Notes: generated from the sequence alone by a model not told the origin. Positions 42,499 to 51,641 are shown, counted from the first letter of the stretch. The stretch: DNA of 64,000 nt from Alloboseaceae bacterium BT-24-1 (GCA_025846845.1 JAOYTL010000018.1:1-64000); one strand, 5' to 3'. Program-made: numbers and translations.

Positions 42499-45400
42499 TT
42501 TTTCCGATGCCGCGCAGGGCGGCGCCTTCGGCCGGGACGAACTGCCGCTGACGGACCTGCAGCAGGCCTATCTGCTCGGCCGCGAGCGGCACCTGCCGCT
42601 GGGCGGCGTCGCCATGCAGGAATTCCGCGAATATCGCGGCGCGATCGATGTCGAGGCACTGCCGCAGCGCCTCCTCGCTCTGGCCGAGCGCCATGCTGGC
42701 CTGCGCACGCATATCGACCCCGAGCGCCGGGTGTCGCGGGTCGCGGCCGAGGCGACCGTCAACTACGACGAGATCGACCTGCGCGGTCTGACGCACGCCG
42801 AGGCGCTCCGCTGGATCGACGGCTTGCGCGAGGACTACGCCCACCGCCTGTTCGATCTTGCGCGCTCGCCCTGGAACGTGACGGCATTTCGCCTGCCCGA
42901 GCCGGAATCCGGCGAAACCGAGCAGGCGGCCTGCATCCTGTTCGTCCGCTTCGACGCCTTGATCCTCGACGGCCGCGCGATCGCATCCCTTCTGGTCGAA
43001 TTGCTCGGCGGCGAAGCACCGGCCCTTGCCACCGCCGCACTGCCGCTGCCAGCCGACGAGGCGAAGCGGCACGAGGATGCCGCCTACTGGGCCCGAAAGC
43101 TCCAACCGGTCGATGGGCCGCCGCAACTGCCCTGGACGAAGCCGCTCGAAAGCATCGCTGCCTCGCGCTACGAGCGCGCGAGCCTGACGATCGCGCGCGA
43201 GCGTTTCACGACGCTATGCCGCCTCGCCGCCAGGGAGCGCCTATTCCGCAACACGGCGGTGACCGCCGTCATCCTCGAAGTCCTGTCGCATTGGCTGAGC
43301 GAAGGCGCCCTCTGTGTCGGCATCCCCGTCGCTCCGGCTGCCTCGGGGGAGCTCGCCAACCGCTCGAGCTTCATCGCGGTCAACTGGGACGCGCGGCAAG
43401 CAAACTTCCGCGAGCGCGCCCGATCCTTGCAAGGCGATGTGCTGGAGGGGCTGGAGCATCTCTCCCAATCCGGCGTCCAGATCAGCCGGCTGCTGATGAA
43501 CGCCCATCCCGGTGGGCCGGCCCTACCGGTCGTCGTCACCAACGGACTGTCCTGGCCAAAGCTGGCTAAGGATTCAGGGGTTCGCCGCCATGATGGGCTG
43601 ACCCAGACGCCGCAAGTCGCCATTGATGTCCGCTTTTCGGATGATCCCGAGGGCAATCTCGTCATCGACATCGACCATGCCCGCGAGGCGATCGACCGCC
43701 GGATCGTGCGCGACATCCTCGCGGCGCTCGACCGGCAGATCGCCGCGACCTGCGACCGCGGCGCCTTCGAGATCGCGCGCGGCGAGATGCTCGACCTCCG
43801 GCATTACCGGCTCAACGGCTCGGAGGAGGACTTCGCTTGCAGTCGTTTCCTGAGCCGCATCGCCGACAACCTCTTCGCCGGCGATCGCGCCGGGACCGCC
43901 CTGATCTCTGGCGCCCGCCGGATCTCCTATGCCGAGCTCGGCGCCGATGTCGGCAAGGCGCTGGCGGTGCTGCGGCAACGCGCGGTCGGCAGGGGCGATG
44001 TCGTGGCGATCTGCCTGCCCCGTGGTCCCGAGCACACCGCGATCATGCTCGCCTGCGCGCTATCAGGTGCGATCTGGGTGCCGATCGACGCCGCTTCGCC
44101 GCCGGAACGGCTGGACTACCTCCTCGCCAATTGTCGGCCCGCCCTCGTCGTAGCGACCGGCGCGGTCGACGGGCACGCGGCGGCAACGCCCGAAACCCTG
44201 CTGGCGGGCGAGCCGCCGGCCGACCCGCTGACGCTCTTGCCGGCGCACGACGCACTCTCGGCCAGCGATGAGCCCGCCTATTACCTCTATACCTCCGGCA
44301 CCACCGGCCGGCCGAAATGCGTCGTGCTCTCGAACCGGGCGACCTCGAACGTCATCGGCCGCACACTGGAGAACTGGCAGGCGACGGCGCGCGACGTCTT
44401 CATCTCGGTGACGCCGCTGCATCACGACATGTCGATCTTCGACGTCTTCGGCTGCCTGACGGCGGGCGCGACCCTGGTGCAGCCGGCGCCACCAGAAGAG
44501 AAGGATGCGATCGCCTGGAACCGGCTTGTCGCCGAGCACAAGGTCACGCTCTGGTGCTCCGTGCCGGCGATCCTGGAGATGCTGCTTTCCTGCAGGCGCG
44601 GCGACGAACTCCGCTCGCTCCGCCTGATCGCCCAGGGTGGCGACTACATCAAGCCGGCAGTGATCGTCGAACTGCGCCGTCTCGATCCGACACTGCGCTT
44701 GATCTCGCTCGGCGGGCCGACCGAGACGACGATCTGGAGCATCTGGCACGAGATCGGGCCGGAGGATTCCGGGCAAGTCCCCTATGGCAGGCCGCTGCCC
44801 GCTAGCCGCTATTTCATCCTGAACGAGCGCGGCGAGCATTGCCCGCCCGGTGTCGTCGGGCGCATCCACACCGCCGGGGTCAACGTCGCGCTCGGCTATC
44901 TCCAGGACGGCGTGCTCGGCCAGAGCGATTTCATCACCGTCGCGGGCGAGACCGGCGTGCCGGTGCGCGCCTTCCGCACCGGCGATCGCGGCCGCTATCG
45001 CCATGACGGCAACATCCTCTTTGCCAGCCGGGTCGACGGTTACGTCAAGGTCCGCGGCGTGCGCGTCTCCTTGCCGGACATCGAGGCGGAGCTCGGCGCC
45101 CATACCGGTATGCGCCAGCTGCTGGTGGTCGATTGCGGCGCCGAGCAGCGCGGCGAGGCCGAGATCGGGGTCGTCTACGTGCCGGCGCAAGCGGGTAAGC
45201 CGAGCGCCGCCGAATTGCGCGCCCACGCCCGGCGCTCGCTACCGGATTCGCACGTACCGACCCGCTTCCTCGAGATCGACACGCTGCCGCTCTCGGCCAA
45301 TGGCAAACCCGATCGCCGCAAGGCACGTAAGCTCCTGGCGGCGGCACCCGAGCGCCGCGAGTGGGCCAGCCCTCCTGCCACGCAGCCAGTCAACCCGCGC

Positions 45401-45625
45401 ATACGTAAAATCCTTGATCTCTATCTCAGCGTGCTGAACCGGGCTGCCTCCCCGGAGATCGACGACGCCACCGATTTCATCCGCATCGGCCTGCTGCCGT
45501 CCCATCTCAAGACGTTGGCTACCCGCATCGGGGAGGAGTTCGACGTCGCGCTGACGTCGCATCAGCTGCTGCGCTGCCGCAATGCCGGGCAAGTCGAGCG
45601 TCTCCTCGATGCCCCCGGCCGCTGA
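42488..45625 (+). CDS. NRPS Cy-A protein with degenerate carrier domain
   Basis: A 1045-residue synthetase. Cy domain at about 15-430 ('LTDLQQAYLLGRERHLPLGG', DxxxxD as 'DALILDG' at D156-D161). Adenylation domain at about 460-950 with A3 'LYTSGTTGRPK', A5 'LGGPTETTIWS', A7/A8 'FRTGDRGRY...GRVDGYVKVRGVRV'-type region and Lys in 'NGKPDRR'. The C-terminal 80 residues resemble a carrier, but the motif reads 'IGLLPSHLK', with Pro1004 where serine is expected. By-eye alignment gives pocket residues D-M-F-C-A-G-L-I-W-K, of the Cy-partner type. It likely activates Thr, Ser or Cys for cyclisation onto DHB. Confidence 0.88.
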   Translation: MRDDFSDAAQGGAFGRDELPLTDLQQAYLLGRERHLPLGGVAMQEFREYRGAIDVEALPQRLLALAERHAGLRTHIDPERRVSRVAAEATVNYDEIDLRGLTHAEALRWIDGLREDYAHRLFDLARSPWNVTAFRLPEPESGETEQAACILFVRFDALILDGRAIASLLVELLGGEAPALATAALPLPADEAKRHEDAAYWARKLQPVDGPPQLPWTKPLESIAASRYERASLTIARERFTTLCRLAARERLFRNTAVTAVILEVLSHWLSEGALCVGIPVAPAASGELANRSSFIAVNWDARQANFRERARSLQGDVLEGLEHLSQSGVQISRLLMNAHPGGPALPVVVTNGLSWPKLAKDSGVRRHDGLTQTPQVAIDVRFSDDPEGNLVIDIDHAREAIDRRIVRDILAALDRQIAATCDRGAFEIARGEMLDLRHYRLNGSEEDFACSRFLSRIADNLFAGDRAGTALISGARRISYAELGADVGKALAVLRQRAVGRGDVVAICLPRGPEHTAIMLACALSGAIWVPIDAASPPERLDYLLANCRPALVVATGAVDGHAAATPETLLAGEPPADPLTLLPAHDALSASDEPAYYLYTSGTTGRPKCVVLSNRATSNVIGRTLENWQATARDVFISVTPLHHDMSIFDVFGCLTAGATLVQPAPPEEKDAIAWNRLVAEHKVTLWCSVPAILEMLLSCRRGDELRSLRLIAQGGDYIKPAVIVELRRLDPTLRLISLGGPTETTIWSIWHEIGPEDSGQVPYGRPLPASRYFILNERGEHCPPGVVGRIHTAGVNVALGYLQDGVLGQSDFITVAGETGVPVRAFRTGDRGRYRHDGNILFASRVDGYVKVRGVRVSLPDIEAELGAHTGMRQLLVVDCGAEQRGEAEIGVVYVPAQAGKPSAAELRAHARRSLPDSHVPTRFLEIDTLPLSANGKPDRRKARKLLAAAPERREWASPPATQPVNPRIRKILDLYLSVLNRAASPEIDDATDFIRIGLLPSHLKTLATRIGEEFDVALTSHQLLRCRNAGQVERLLDAPGR

Positions 45626-45663
45626 CGCACCGCCATCCTCGCATTCCGAACGGGAGATATTTC

Positions 45664-47031
45664 ATGTCGCAGGCCGACCCGAGCCGCACTCTCATGCCGC
45701 TCACCCTGCCGCAGCTCGATTTCTGGGAGGAGTTCACCTTCCATCCGGGCGAGCCGATCGCGACCGTGGCGCATTGCCTCGACATCGACGGCGTGACGGA
45801 CGAACAGGCATTGGTCGCAGCCATCACCCAGACGATCGCAGAATCCGACGTGCTATGCGTGCGTTTCCACGTCGAGCCAGGCCGCGAGACGCCGCTCCAG
45901 AGCTGCGATCCGCAGCTGCGCCCGTCTCTGCGGCAATTCGATTTGAGGGGCTTTGCAGACCCCTCCGAGGAAGCGCGAGCGCGGATGGAAGCGGATGTCG
46001 CGGCGCCGCTCGATCTGCGCGGTGGAGGCCTTTCGGCGTTCTGGCTCCTGCGTGTCGGCGAGCACCGCTATCTCTGGTACATCCGCGCCCACCACATCAT
46101 CCTCGACGGTTACGGCTTCGCGCTGATCGAGCAGCGCTGCGGCCAGCTCTATTCGCAGCGCCTGACGGGCGGCGAGGCCGGCCCCGCCTTCCACACCTTC
46201 GCCAGCTTCATCGCGGAGGAGGAAGCCTACCGCGCCAGCCGCCGGCACGATGGCGACCGTGCCTATTGGCGGGATCAGTTCGCGGCGCATGGCGCGCTGC
46301 CGGTGTTGCACCGGGGCGACAAGGATGCCTCGGAATTGCCGCACGAGGCCTATGGCGTGCTGTCGGCGGGCGTCAGCGAAGGCCTGCGCCGCCTCGCTCT
46401 ACAATTGGATATCGGCTGGCCCGACCTGTTGGTGCTGCTCTCCGGGCTTTACCTCTCGTGCAGCCTGCCGCGGCAGCAGATCGAGGACCGCGAGGTCCTG
46501 CCCTTCTGGCTGCCGTTCATGAGCCGCTGGGGCAGCGTCGCCGCCCATATGCCCGCCATGGTCGTCAACATCCTGCCCTTCCATTTGTCGTTCGAGCCGG
46601 ATGAAAGTCTCGAAGAGACCTTGCGAGCGAATGCCGTCACGCTCAGGACACAACGCCGGCATGGCCGCTACCGGATCGAGCAGATCGCCATGGACAACGG
46701 CATGCCCGAAGGCAGCCGCTACTTCTTCTCGCCGCTGATCAACGTGCTGCCGTTCAGCGCGCCGGCCTTCCATGGCTGCAAGGTAACGCGGGAGATCCTG
46801 GGCAGTGGCCAGGGCGAGGGCATCGACCTGACCTTCCGCGGCGAGGATGATGGCAGCGAACTGTCATTCGCGATGTCGGCCGACCCGGCGATGTTCGCCC
46901 GGGAGCCGTTCGCGCGGCACGGCGAGGAGTTGCCCGCCTTTCTCGCGCGGGCGCTCGCAACGGAGGCGCTGGCTCGTCCGGTTGCGGAGCTTCTGGCAGG
47001 GCAGCGAGAGGATGCGCTCGGCCTGGCGTGA
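45664..47031 (+). CDS. VibH-like free-standing condensation enzyme (amide synthase)
   Basis: A 455-residue protein that is a single condensation domain with intact 'HHIILDG' (H143, H144, D148, G149) and no adenylation or carrier part. VibH of Vibrio cholerae has this size and joins carrier-bound 2,3-dihydroxybenzoate to the free amine norspermidine. Here it should acylate a free polyamine, perhaps spermidine or norspermidine, with DHB from EntB. It is the third gene of the plus-strand NRPS operon, 38 bases after the Cy-A gene, and is followed by a strong hairpin. Confidence 0.87.
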   Translation: MSQADPSRTLMPLTLPQLDFWEEFTFHPGEPIATVAHCLDIDGVTDEQALVAAITQTIAESDVLCVRFHVEPGRETPLQSCDPQLRPSLRQFDLRGFADPSEEARARMEADVAAPLDLRGGGLSAFWLLRVGEHRYLWYIRAHHIILDGYGFALIEQRCGQLYSQRLTGGEAGPAFHTFASFIAEEEAYRASRRHDGDRAYWRDQFAAHGALPVLHRGDKDASELPHEAYGVLSAGVSEGLRRLALQLDIGWPDLLVLLSGLYLSCSLPRQQIEDREVLPFWLPFMSRWGSVAAHMPAMVVNILPFHLSFEPDESLEETLRANAVTLRTQRRHGRYRIEQIAMDNGMPEGSRYFFSPLINVLPFSAPAFHGCKVTREILGSGQGEGIDLTFRGEDDGSELSFAMSADPAMFAREPFARHGEELPAFLARALATEALARPVAELLAGQREDALGLA

Positions 47032-47047
47032 GTGGAACAGTTTCGTC

Positions 47048-47070
47048 ATGCTCGCCCTTGTGGCGAGCAT
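47048..47070 (+). terminator. 9-bp stem-loop after the VibH-like gene
   Basis: ATGCTCGCC, loop CTTGT, GGCGAGCAT: a perfect 9-bp stem 16 bases after the stop, in the gap between convergent genes. It lacks a T run but is the best terminator candidate for the plus-strand operon. Confidence 0.55.
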
Positions 47071-47109
47071 CGACGTCTTGAACACAGCCTTCGATCAAGG
47101 AAGGCGTGG

Positions 47110-47134
47110 ATGGTCGGGACAGCAGCCCGACCAT
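47110..47134. terminator. Second hairpin in convergent gap
   Basis: ATGGTCGGG, loop ACAGCAG, CCCGACCAT: a perfect 9-bp stem about 28 bases beyond the end of the minus-strand synthetase gene. It is placed to end transcription from that side, so the two convergent operons each have a hairpin. Confidence 0.55.
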
Positions 47135-47161
47135 GACACAGAGGGCAGCTCGCCTTAAGCG

Positions 47162-50116
47162 TTACCCCTTCGGCAGATGAGCCTCCAGCTCGCCCAATTC
47201 GATCTGCGCCCCGCCAGCCCGGCCCATCAGCGCGAAGAGCGCGCTGGTCGTCGCCGTGATCCGCTCGACCTCCTGCGGGCCGTAATGCTCGGAGCGATAG
47301 CTCATCAGCACGCGGATCGAACGTTCCCCGGTGAGATCGGTCTCCTCCATCACCTCGAAATGCAGGCCGAGCATCGATTCATGCCGCTCGGGGTCGACCT
47401 GCCGGAAGGCGATGCCGCGGCCATCGGGCAGTGCCAGCTCGCCGTTCAGCTTGTTCTTGGCGTGGATCTGGATGAAGACCTCGAAGAGGTGGTCGCGGCC
47501 CGGCGTCATGCCGAGCGCTTCCTCAACGAGGTCGATCGGGATCTCGCTCGATGGCATCGACTGGTTGATCGTGTTCCTGACCAGGCCGACCAGCCCGCCG
47601 AGGCTCATCGCTTCATCGAAGCGGATGCGATGGGCAACGACGGTGGTGAAATAGCCAACCGTGTCGAAGAAGGCGGCGTCGCTGCGGCCCGAAGCCGAGG
47701 TGCCGACCACCAGTTCGGACAGTGAGCCGAGTTGGCGCAACGAGGCGGCGATGCCGGCATAGACCACGTTGAACAGCGAAGCGCTGCTTTGCCTGGCGAG
47801 GGCGTAGAGCCCCTCGGTCGCCTCCCGGTCGAGCTTGAACTCGACCCAGCCACCGGCGGCCGATGCCTCCTGGCCGGCAGGCTCGGCCCGGTCCTGGCGT
47901 AGCAGGATAGGCTGCGGCTTCGGCGCGCCGCGCAGCATGTCGGTCCAGTAGCCGAGATGCTTTTGATCGACGCCCGCGGCATCCTGCAGCCGGGCGAATT
48001 CATGGAACGGCGCCGGTGCATCCAACCAGACCGGCATGCCGCCGGCCGCGCGGACGCGGTAGCAATAGGCGATCTCGTCCATCATCAGGTTGACCGACCA
48101 CTCGTCGAGCACGATGTGATGGAACAGGAAGGACAGCACCTGCCGGCCCGTCGCCGGATCGATCAGGAAGCGCAGGCGGAATGGCAGCTCGCCAGCGAGG
48201 TCGAAATGGTGCAGCGCCTCGTCGCGGCGCTCGACGCCCGCGCTCTCGGCGCTCGTCCAGAACCATTTGTAGTGCGACAGCTCGGAGGCCGGCACGACCT
48301 GCTGGATAACCGCCTCGCCCTCGCGCCGAAACAGGCTGCGCAGGCCGGGATGGCGCTCAAGGACATCGGTGAAGGCGCGTGCGTATAGGCCTTCGTCGAC
48401 GGGTTCGAGGAAGTCGAGTGCGAAAGGCAGATTGAAGATCTCGTTGAAGCCGAAGGCGGCGTAGGCTTTCCACAGCGAAGCCTGCGCAAGCGAGAGTGGC
48501 GCGCTCGGTGCCTCCTCGATCACCTCGGCGGGCACCGGTTCCCGGCTCGCTTCGCCGGTGTGGCGCGCTTTCCGCGCAAGGGCAGCGGCGCTCGGATAAC
48601 TGAACAGGTCGTTGAAATGAACTTCGACGCCGTGCTGGCTGAGCAGGCGCCCGATAATGCGCGTCGCGATCAGCGAATGGCCGCCATGATCGAAGAAATC
48701 ATCATCCGGTCCCAGCTCAGGCGCGTTGAGAGCGGCGCGGAACTCGGCGAGGATCAGGGCCGTCACCGCGTCGGTCGTCGGCTCGTCAGCGGCTGGAGCC
48801 GAAGCTTGCGTCAGGTCCGCGGCCCTGGACGGGAGGCCGGGCAGGGCGGCTTCCCCCTCGGCGAGCCAAACCAGGAAGCGCTCCAGCAGGATCGGGCCGA
48901 TATGCGGCGTGAGCGCCTGCCCCGTCACCAGTTCAAGAACGACGCCGCCCGCCCCGTCGCGACCGACCGCAAGCGCGAGATCCGGCCTGGCTTCCAAAGT
49001 CGGCAGTGGCAGCCGTTCGACCGAGACACCGGTGATGCGAAGCTTGTCGGCAGGATCGCCCAGCCAGCTCATCGTCAGTGTCGGGCGGCCGCCCTTGCCG
49101 GCTCGCGCCGCCGATGACGCTGAGCCCTCCCGGTCGAGCCGCTCGAGGATCGCGCCGATCAACGTCTCGGTCTGCCCACGACCATAGACGGTCAGGACGG
49201 GAAGGCCAGGATCGACCAGCTCCGGTGGGGAATCGGCGAGCTCTCCGGTTCCGAGCTGCAGATCGATCTCGCCGCGGCCGCTGAGCGCCGAGAGGTATCC
49301 GGCAAAGTGCGCGGCGAGATGCGCGAGGAGCTTGCGATCCGGCGCGCCCGGTTCGAGCCCAGTCAGCAGATCGGCGTCAACCCGGGCGCTGCAGCGGCCT
49401 GCCAACCCAGGCAGCGGCGGCACGCCGCCCGCACCATGGCCGGTGATGGTGGAACGGGCCTTGGCGCTCCTGCGCATCCAGCCCGGCAGCATCGCAGACG
49501 CTTCGCCGGCGGCCGGGCCCATGCCAGGCGCACCGACCTTCATGTGCTGTAACGGCGGCACGGGCTTGCCGGCATAGGCGTCGGCGAGCGCGCGAAGAAG
49601 CTGCTCGACTGGCGCGACCTCGTCGAGGATGCGGTGCAAGATCACGGCGAGGAGCGTCTCCTGTGCGCAGGCGATCACGAGCGCCTCGAAGGGCGGCTCG
49701 CTCTCGGAATTCCAGCTGCTGCCCTGTCGGTCCAGAATCACGGCGACCGCCTGCTCGCGCGTCTCGGCCCGGATCAGGCGCAGGAACCGCCCGTCCTCGC
49801 CGGCGTGGCGCTTGTGCAGCTCGCCGTCCTCGCTGAAACGGAAGCGGGCGTTGAGATCGGGCCAGGCACGGACGACATCGCGGACCGCGCCGGCGAGCCG
49901 CGCGAGGTCGAGATCGCCGATCAGCCGGCAGGCCACGATGTGCTTCAGGACTGCGTTAGGACCCTGCTGCTGCGCCAGCCAGACATGCTCCTCGTATTCG
50001 GTCGGCGCTGGCGCCGCCGGCGCGCTCGATGCCGCCGTCCCGGCGAGCTTCTGCAGGGCGGCATCGAGACGCTGCTGCTCGTCACGCGTGAGCAGGTGAT
50101 CGAAGTCGGCAGCCAT
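47162..50116 (-). CDS. NRPS C-PCP-C protein (VibF C-terminal half equivalent)
   Basis: A 984-residue synthetase. The first condensation domain (about 40-440) is degenerate: the HHxxxDG motif reads 'LHRILDE' around H161. A normal carrier follows with 'DDFFDHGGHSLIATRI' (Ser481). The second condensation domain (about 535-980) has 'HHIVLDE' at H666-H667. This C-PCP-C order is the order of the last three domains of VibF. The second C domain would transfer the cyclised DHB-amino acid from the PCP onto the polyamine. Start at 50116 after AGGAG. It follows the reductase and hemP genes on the minus strand and converges on the VibH-like gene. Confidence 0.88.
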   Translation of the reverse strand: MAADFDHLLTRDEQQRLDAALQKLAGTAASSAPAAPAPTEYEEHVWLAQQQGPNAVLKHIVACRLIGDLDLARLAGAVRDVVRAWPDLNARFRFSEDGELHKRHAGEDGRFLRLIRAETREQAVAVILDRQGSSWNSESEPPFEALVIACAQETLLAVILHRILDEVAPVEQLLRALADAYAGKPVPPLQHMKVGAPGMGPAAGEASAMLPGWMRRSAKARSTITGHGAGGVPPLPGLAGRCSARVDADLLTGLEPGAPDRKLLAHLAAHFAGYLSALSGRGEIDLQLGTGELADSPPELVDPGLPVLTVYGRGQTETLIGAILERLDREGSASSAARAGKGGRPTLTMSWLGDPADKLRITGVSVERLPLPTLEARPDLALAVGRDGAGGVVLELVTGQALTPHIGPILLERFLVWLAEGEAALPGLPSRAADLTQASAPAADEPTTDAVTALILAEFRAALNAPELGPDDDFFDHGGHSLIATRIIGRLLSQHGVEVHFNDLFSYPSAAALARKARHTGEASREPVPAEVIEEAPSAPLSLAQASLWKAYAAFGFNEIFNLPFALDFLEPVDEGLYARAFTDVLERHPGLRSLFRREGEAVIQQVVPASELSHYKWFWTSAESAGVERRDEALHHFDLAGELPFRLRFLIDPATGRQVLSFLFHHIVLDEWSVNLMMDEIAYCYRVRAAGGMPVWLDAPAPFHEFARLQDAAGVDQKHLGYWTDMLRGAPKPQPILLRQDRAEPAGQEASAAGGWVEFKLDREATEGLYALARQSSASLFNVVYAGIAASLRQLGSLSELVVGTSASGRSDAAFFDTVGYFTTVVAHRIRFDEAMSLGGLVGLVRNTINQSMPSSEIPIDLVEEALGMTPGRDHLFEVFIQIHAKNKLNGELALPDGRGIAFRQVDPERHESMLGLHFEVMEETDLTGERSIRVLMSYRSEHYGPQEVERITATTSALFALMGRAGGAQIELGELEAHLPKG

Positions 50117-50169
50117 TGCTGGTCTCCTCTCGCTTCGGCAGGTGTCGGGGGACGGTGGGCCGTGCGGCC

Positions 50170-51003
50170 TCAGGCGTCGAAATCGTCGTGAACGCCGACG
50201 GCGCCGCGGCGCCAATAGCCATGGGCGCGGACCCATTTGCGATTGGCGTGGCGCTCGTCGACGAGGACGCTGCGCAGTTGTTTGGCGGCGCCGGATTCGC
50301 AGGCGATCCAGGCGAAGTAATCTCCGGCCGGGAGGTCCAGGGCGCGCAGGGCCGCAAGCAGCGCCGCACCCGGCTCCGCCCCCGCGGCACGATGGGCCCA
50401 GATCACCTCGGTGGCCGGAGGGTGATGCAGCGGCAATTTCTCCGGCGCGCCGCCGACCTCGACCAGGGCGATCGCCCGGGCGCGCCCGGGAAGCTCTTCC
50501 AGACGCCGCGCCAAAGCGGGCAGCCCGGTCTCGTCGGCGACCAGCAAGTGCCAGTCGAACTCAAAGGGGACGATGAAGGAGCCGCGCGGACCGGCGATCC
50601 AGGCGGAATCACCCGGCTTGACCGCGGATGCCCAATGGCTGGCCGGGCCCGCATGCAGCAAGGCGAAGTCGATATCGAGCTCGCCCGCCCGCGGATCATG
50701 GCGCCGCGGCGTGAAGTCGCGCGCCAGCGGGCGCGGGCCGGTCTGCGGGAAGGCCAGTCCCTCCGGACCCACGGTGGGCAGGATGGGCCTCGTCTCGCCG
50801 GCAGCGGGGAAGAACATCTTCACATGGTCGTCGAAGCCAAGGCTGATGAAGCCCTCGAGTTCCGGGCCGCCGAGCGTCACTCGTCGCATCGACGGGCTGA
50901 GATCGGTCACACGCAGGACATCGAGTTTCCGGAGCGCCACTTTGTGGCGCTGGCGCTTCGGCAGGCGGTCGCTCAGCACGCCTGTATCGTCGGCGTCACT
51001 CAT
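50170..51003 (-). CDS. ViuB-type ferric-siderophore reductase (SIP family)
   Basis: A 277-residue flavoprotein of the siderophore-interacting family: a ferredoxin-reductase-like beta barrel with the FAD motif 'RPLARDFTPRRHD' near residue 90 and the C-terminal SIP domain ('AWIACESGAAKQLRSVLVDER', 'VRAHGYWRRGAVGVHDDFD'). It reduces ferric catecholate siderophore in the cytoplasm to free iron. Start at 51003 ('MSDADD'). The gene lies 53 bases before the C-PCP-C gene on the same strand. Confidence 0.92.
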   Translation of the reverse strand: MSDADDTGVLSDRLPKRQRHKVALRKLDVLRVTDLSPSMRRVTLGGPELEGFISLGFDDHVKMFFPAAGETRPILPTVGPEGLAFPQTGPRPLARDFTPRRHDPRAGELDIDFALLHAGPASHWASAVKPGDSAWIAGPRGSFIVPFEFDWHLLVADETGLPALARRLEELPGRARAIALVEVGGAPEKLPLHHPPATEVIWAHRAAGAEPGAALLAALRALDLPAGDYFAWIACESGAAKQLRSVLVDERHANRKWVRAHGYWRRGAVGVHDDFDA

Positions 51004-51117
51004 GACTCTCGATCCTCTTCGATTGAAAACCTGTCGCGGCTCGGCCACACCAGCTCGACCTTGGTCGCCCCATGCGACCTTGCAACATCGCCGGTCGCAC
51101 AGCCTGTCGGCCGCCTG

Positions 51118-51327
51118 TCATTTGGTCAGGATCAGTTTTCCCTGCCGCGTGATCCTGAGACGGTAGAGCTCGCCATGATGGTCGATCCCGATCTCCGCCT
51201 CTCCCTCGAAGACGGCCATGCTGAAGAGCGTCCGTGCCGGTCTCATCGCAACCGGGCGAAGCCGGCGATGCTCCGGCTCGGGGCATCCGGAAACGGCTGA
51301 GGTAAGCGAGAGATGCTGGCTATTCAT
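51118..51327 (-). CDS. hemP: HemP-family small protein
   Basis: A 69-residue protein whose last 35 residues, 'FEGEAEIGIDHHGELYRLR' then 'TRQGKLILTK', match the HemP family (hemin uptake protein; in some bacteria an activator of iron-uptake genes). I start at the ATG at 51327. It lies first in the minus-strand run hemP-reductase-synthetase, behind an AT-rich stretch (51360-51430) that probably holds an iron-controlled promoter. Confidence 0.82.
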   Translation of the reverse strand: MNSQHLSLTSAVSGCPEPEHRRLRPVAMRPARTLFSMAVFEGEAEIGIDHHGELYRLRITRQGKLILTK

Positions 51328-51422
51328 GAAAACCGCTCGGAGAGAAAGGCTGCAGCAAGTGCACGAGCAGCTTAGCCAATATAAAAAAGGCAAGCAATTA
51401 CAATAGTTTATATGTGTAATTA

Positions 51423-51641
51423 TTAAAAATTGCGGGACGTAGGAATACGCCCGCCTGCACTGAACCAAGTTCGACCGATCCACCGATCCAGCTCCTCGAC
51501 CGGGTATAGAATCGCCTTACCGATCTTGAGGTACGACGGGCCGATCCTCATCGACCGCCAGTTACGAAGGGTGCCTTGGCTGATCTGGCCGCGGTAGCGT
51601 TCGACGACTTCTGCCGGGGTGCGGTAAGCGGGGATAGTCAC
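51423..51641 (-). CDS. Small helix-turn-helix protein (AlpA/excisionase type)
   Basis: A 72-residue protein from a GTG start at 51641 with AGGAG upstream. It has 'YRTPAEVVERYRGQISQGTLRNWRSMRIGPSYLKIGKAILYPVEELDRWI', the layout of MerR-like winged HTH proteins encoded by prophages and integrative elements (AlpA/excisionase group). It borders a stretch of decayed genes, so it may be a leftover of an integrated element. No integrase is seen. Confidence 0.7.
   Translation of the reverse strand: MTIPAYRTPAEVVERYRGQISQGTLRNWRSMRIGPSYLKIGKAILYPVEELDRWIGRTWFSAGGRIPTSRNF

Noticed and set aside
47162..50116. Possible adenylation domain in the minus-strand synthetase
   Set aside because: No A3, A5 or A7-type motifs are present; the region before the carrier is a degenerate condensation domain.
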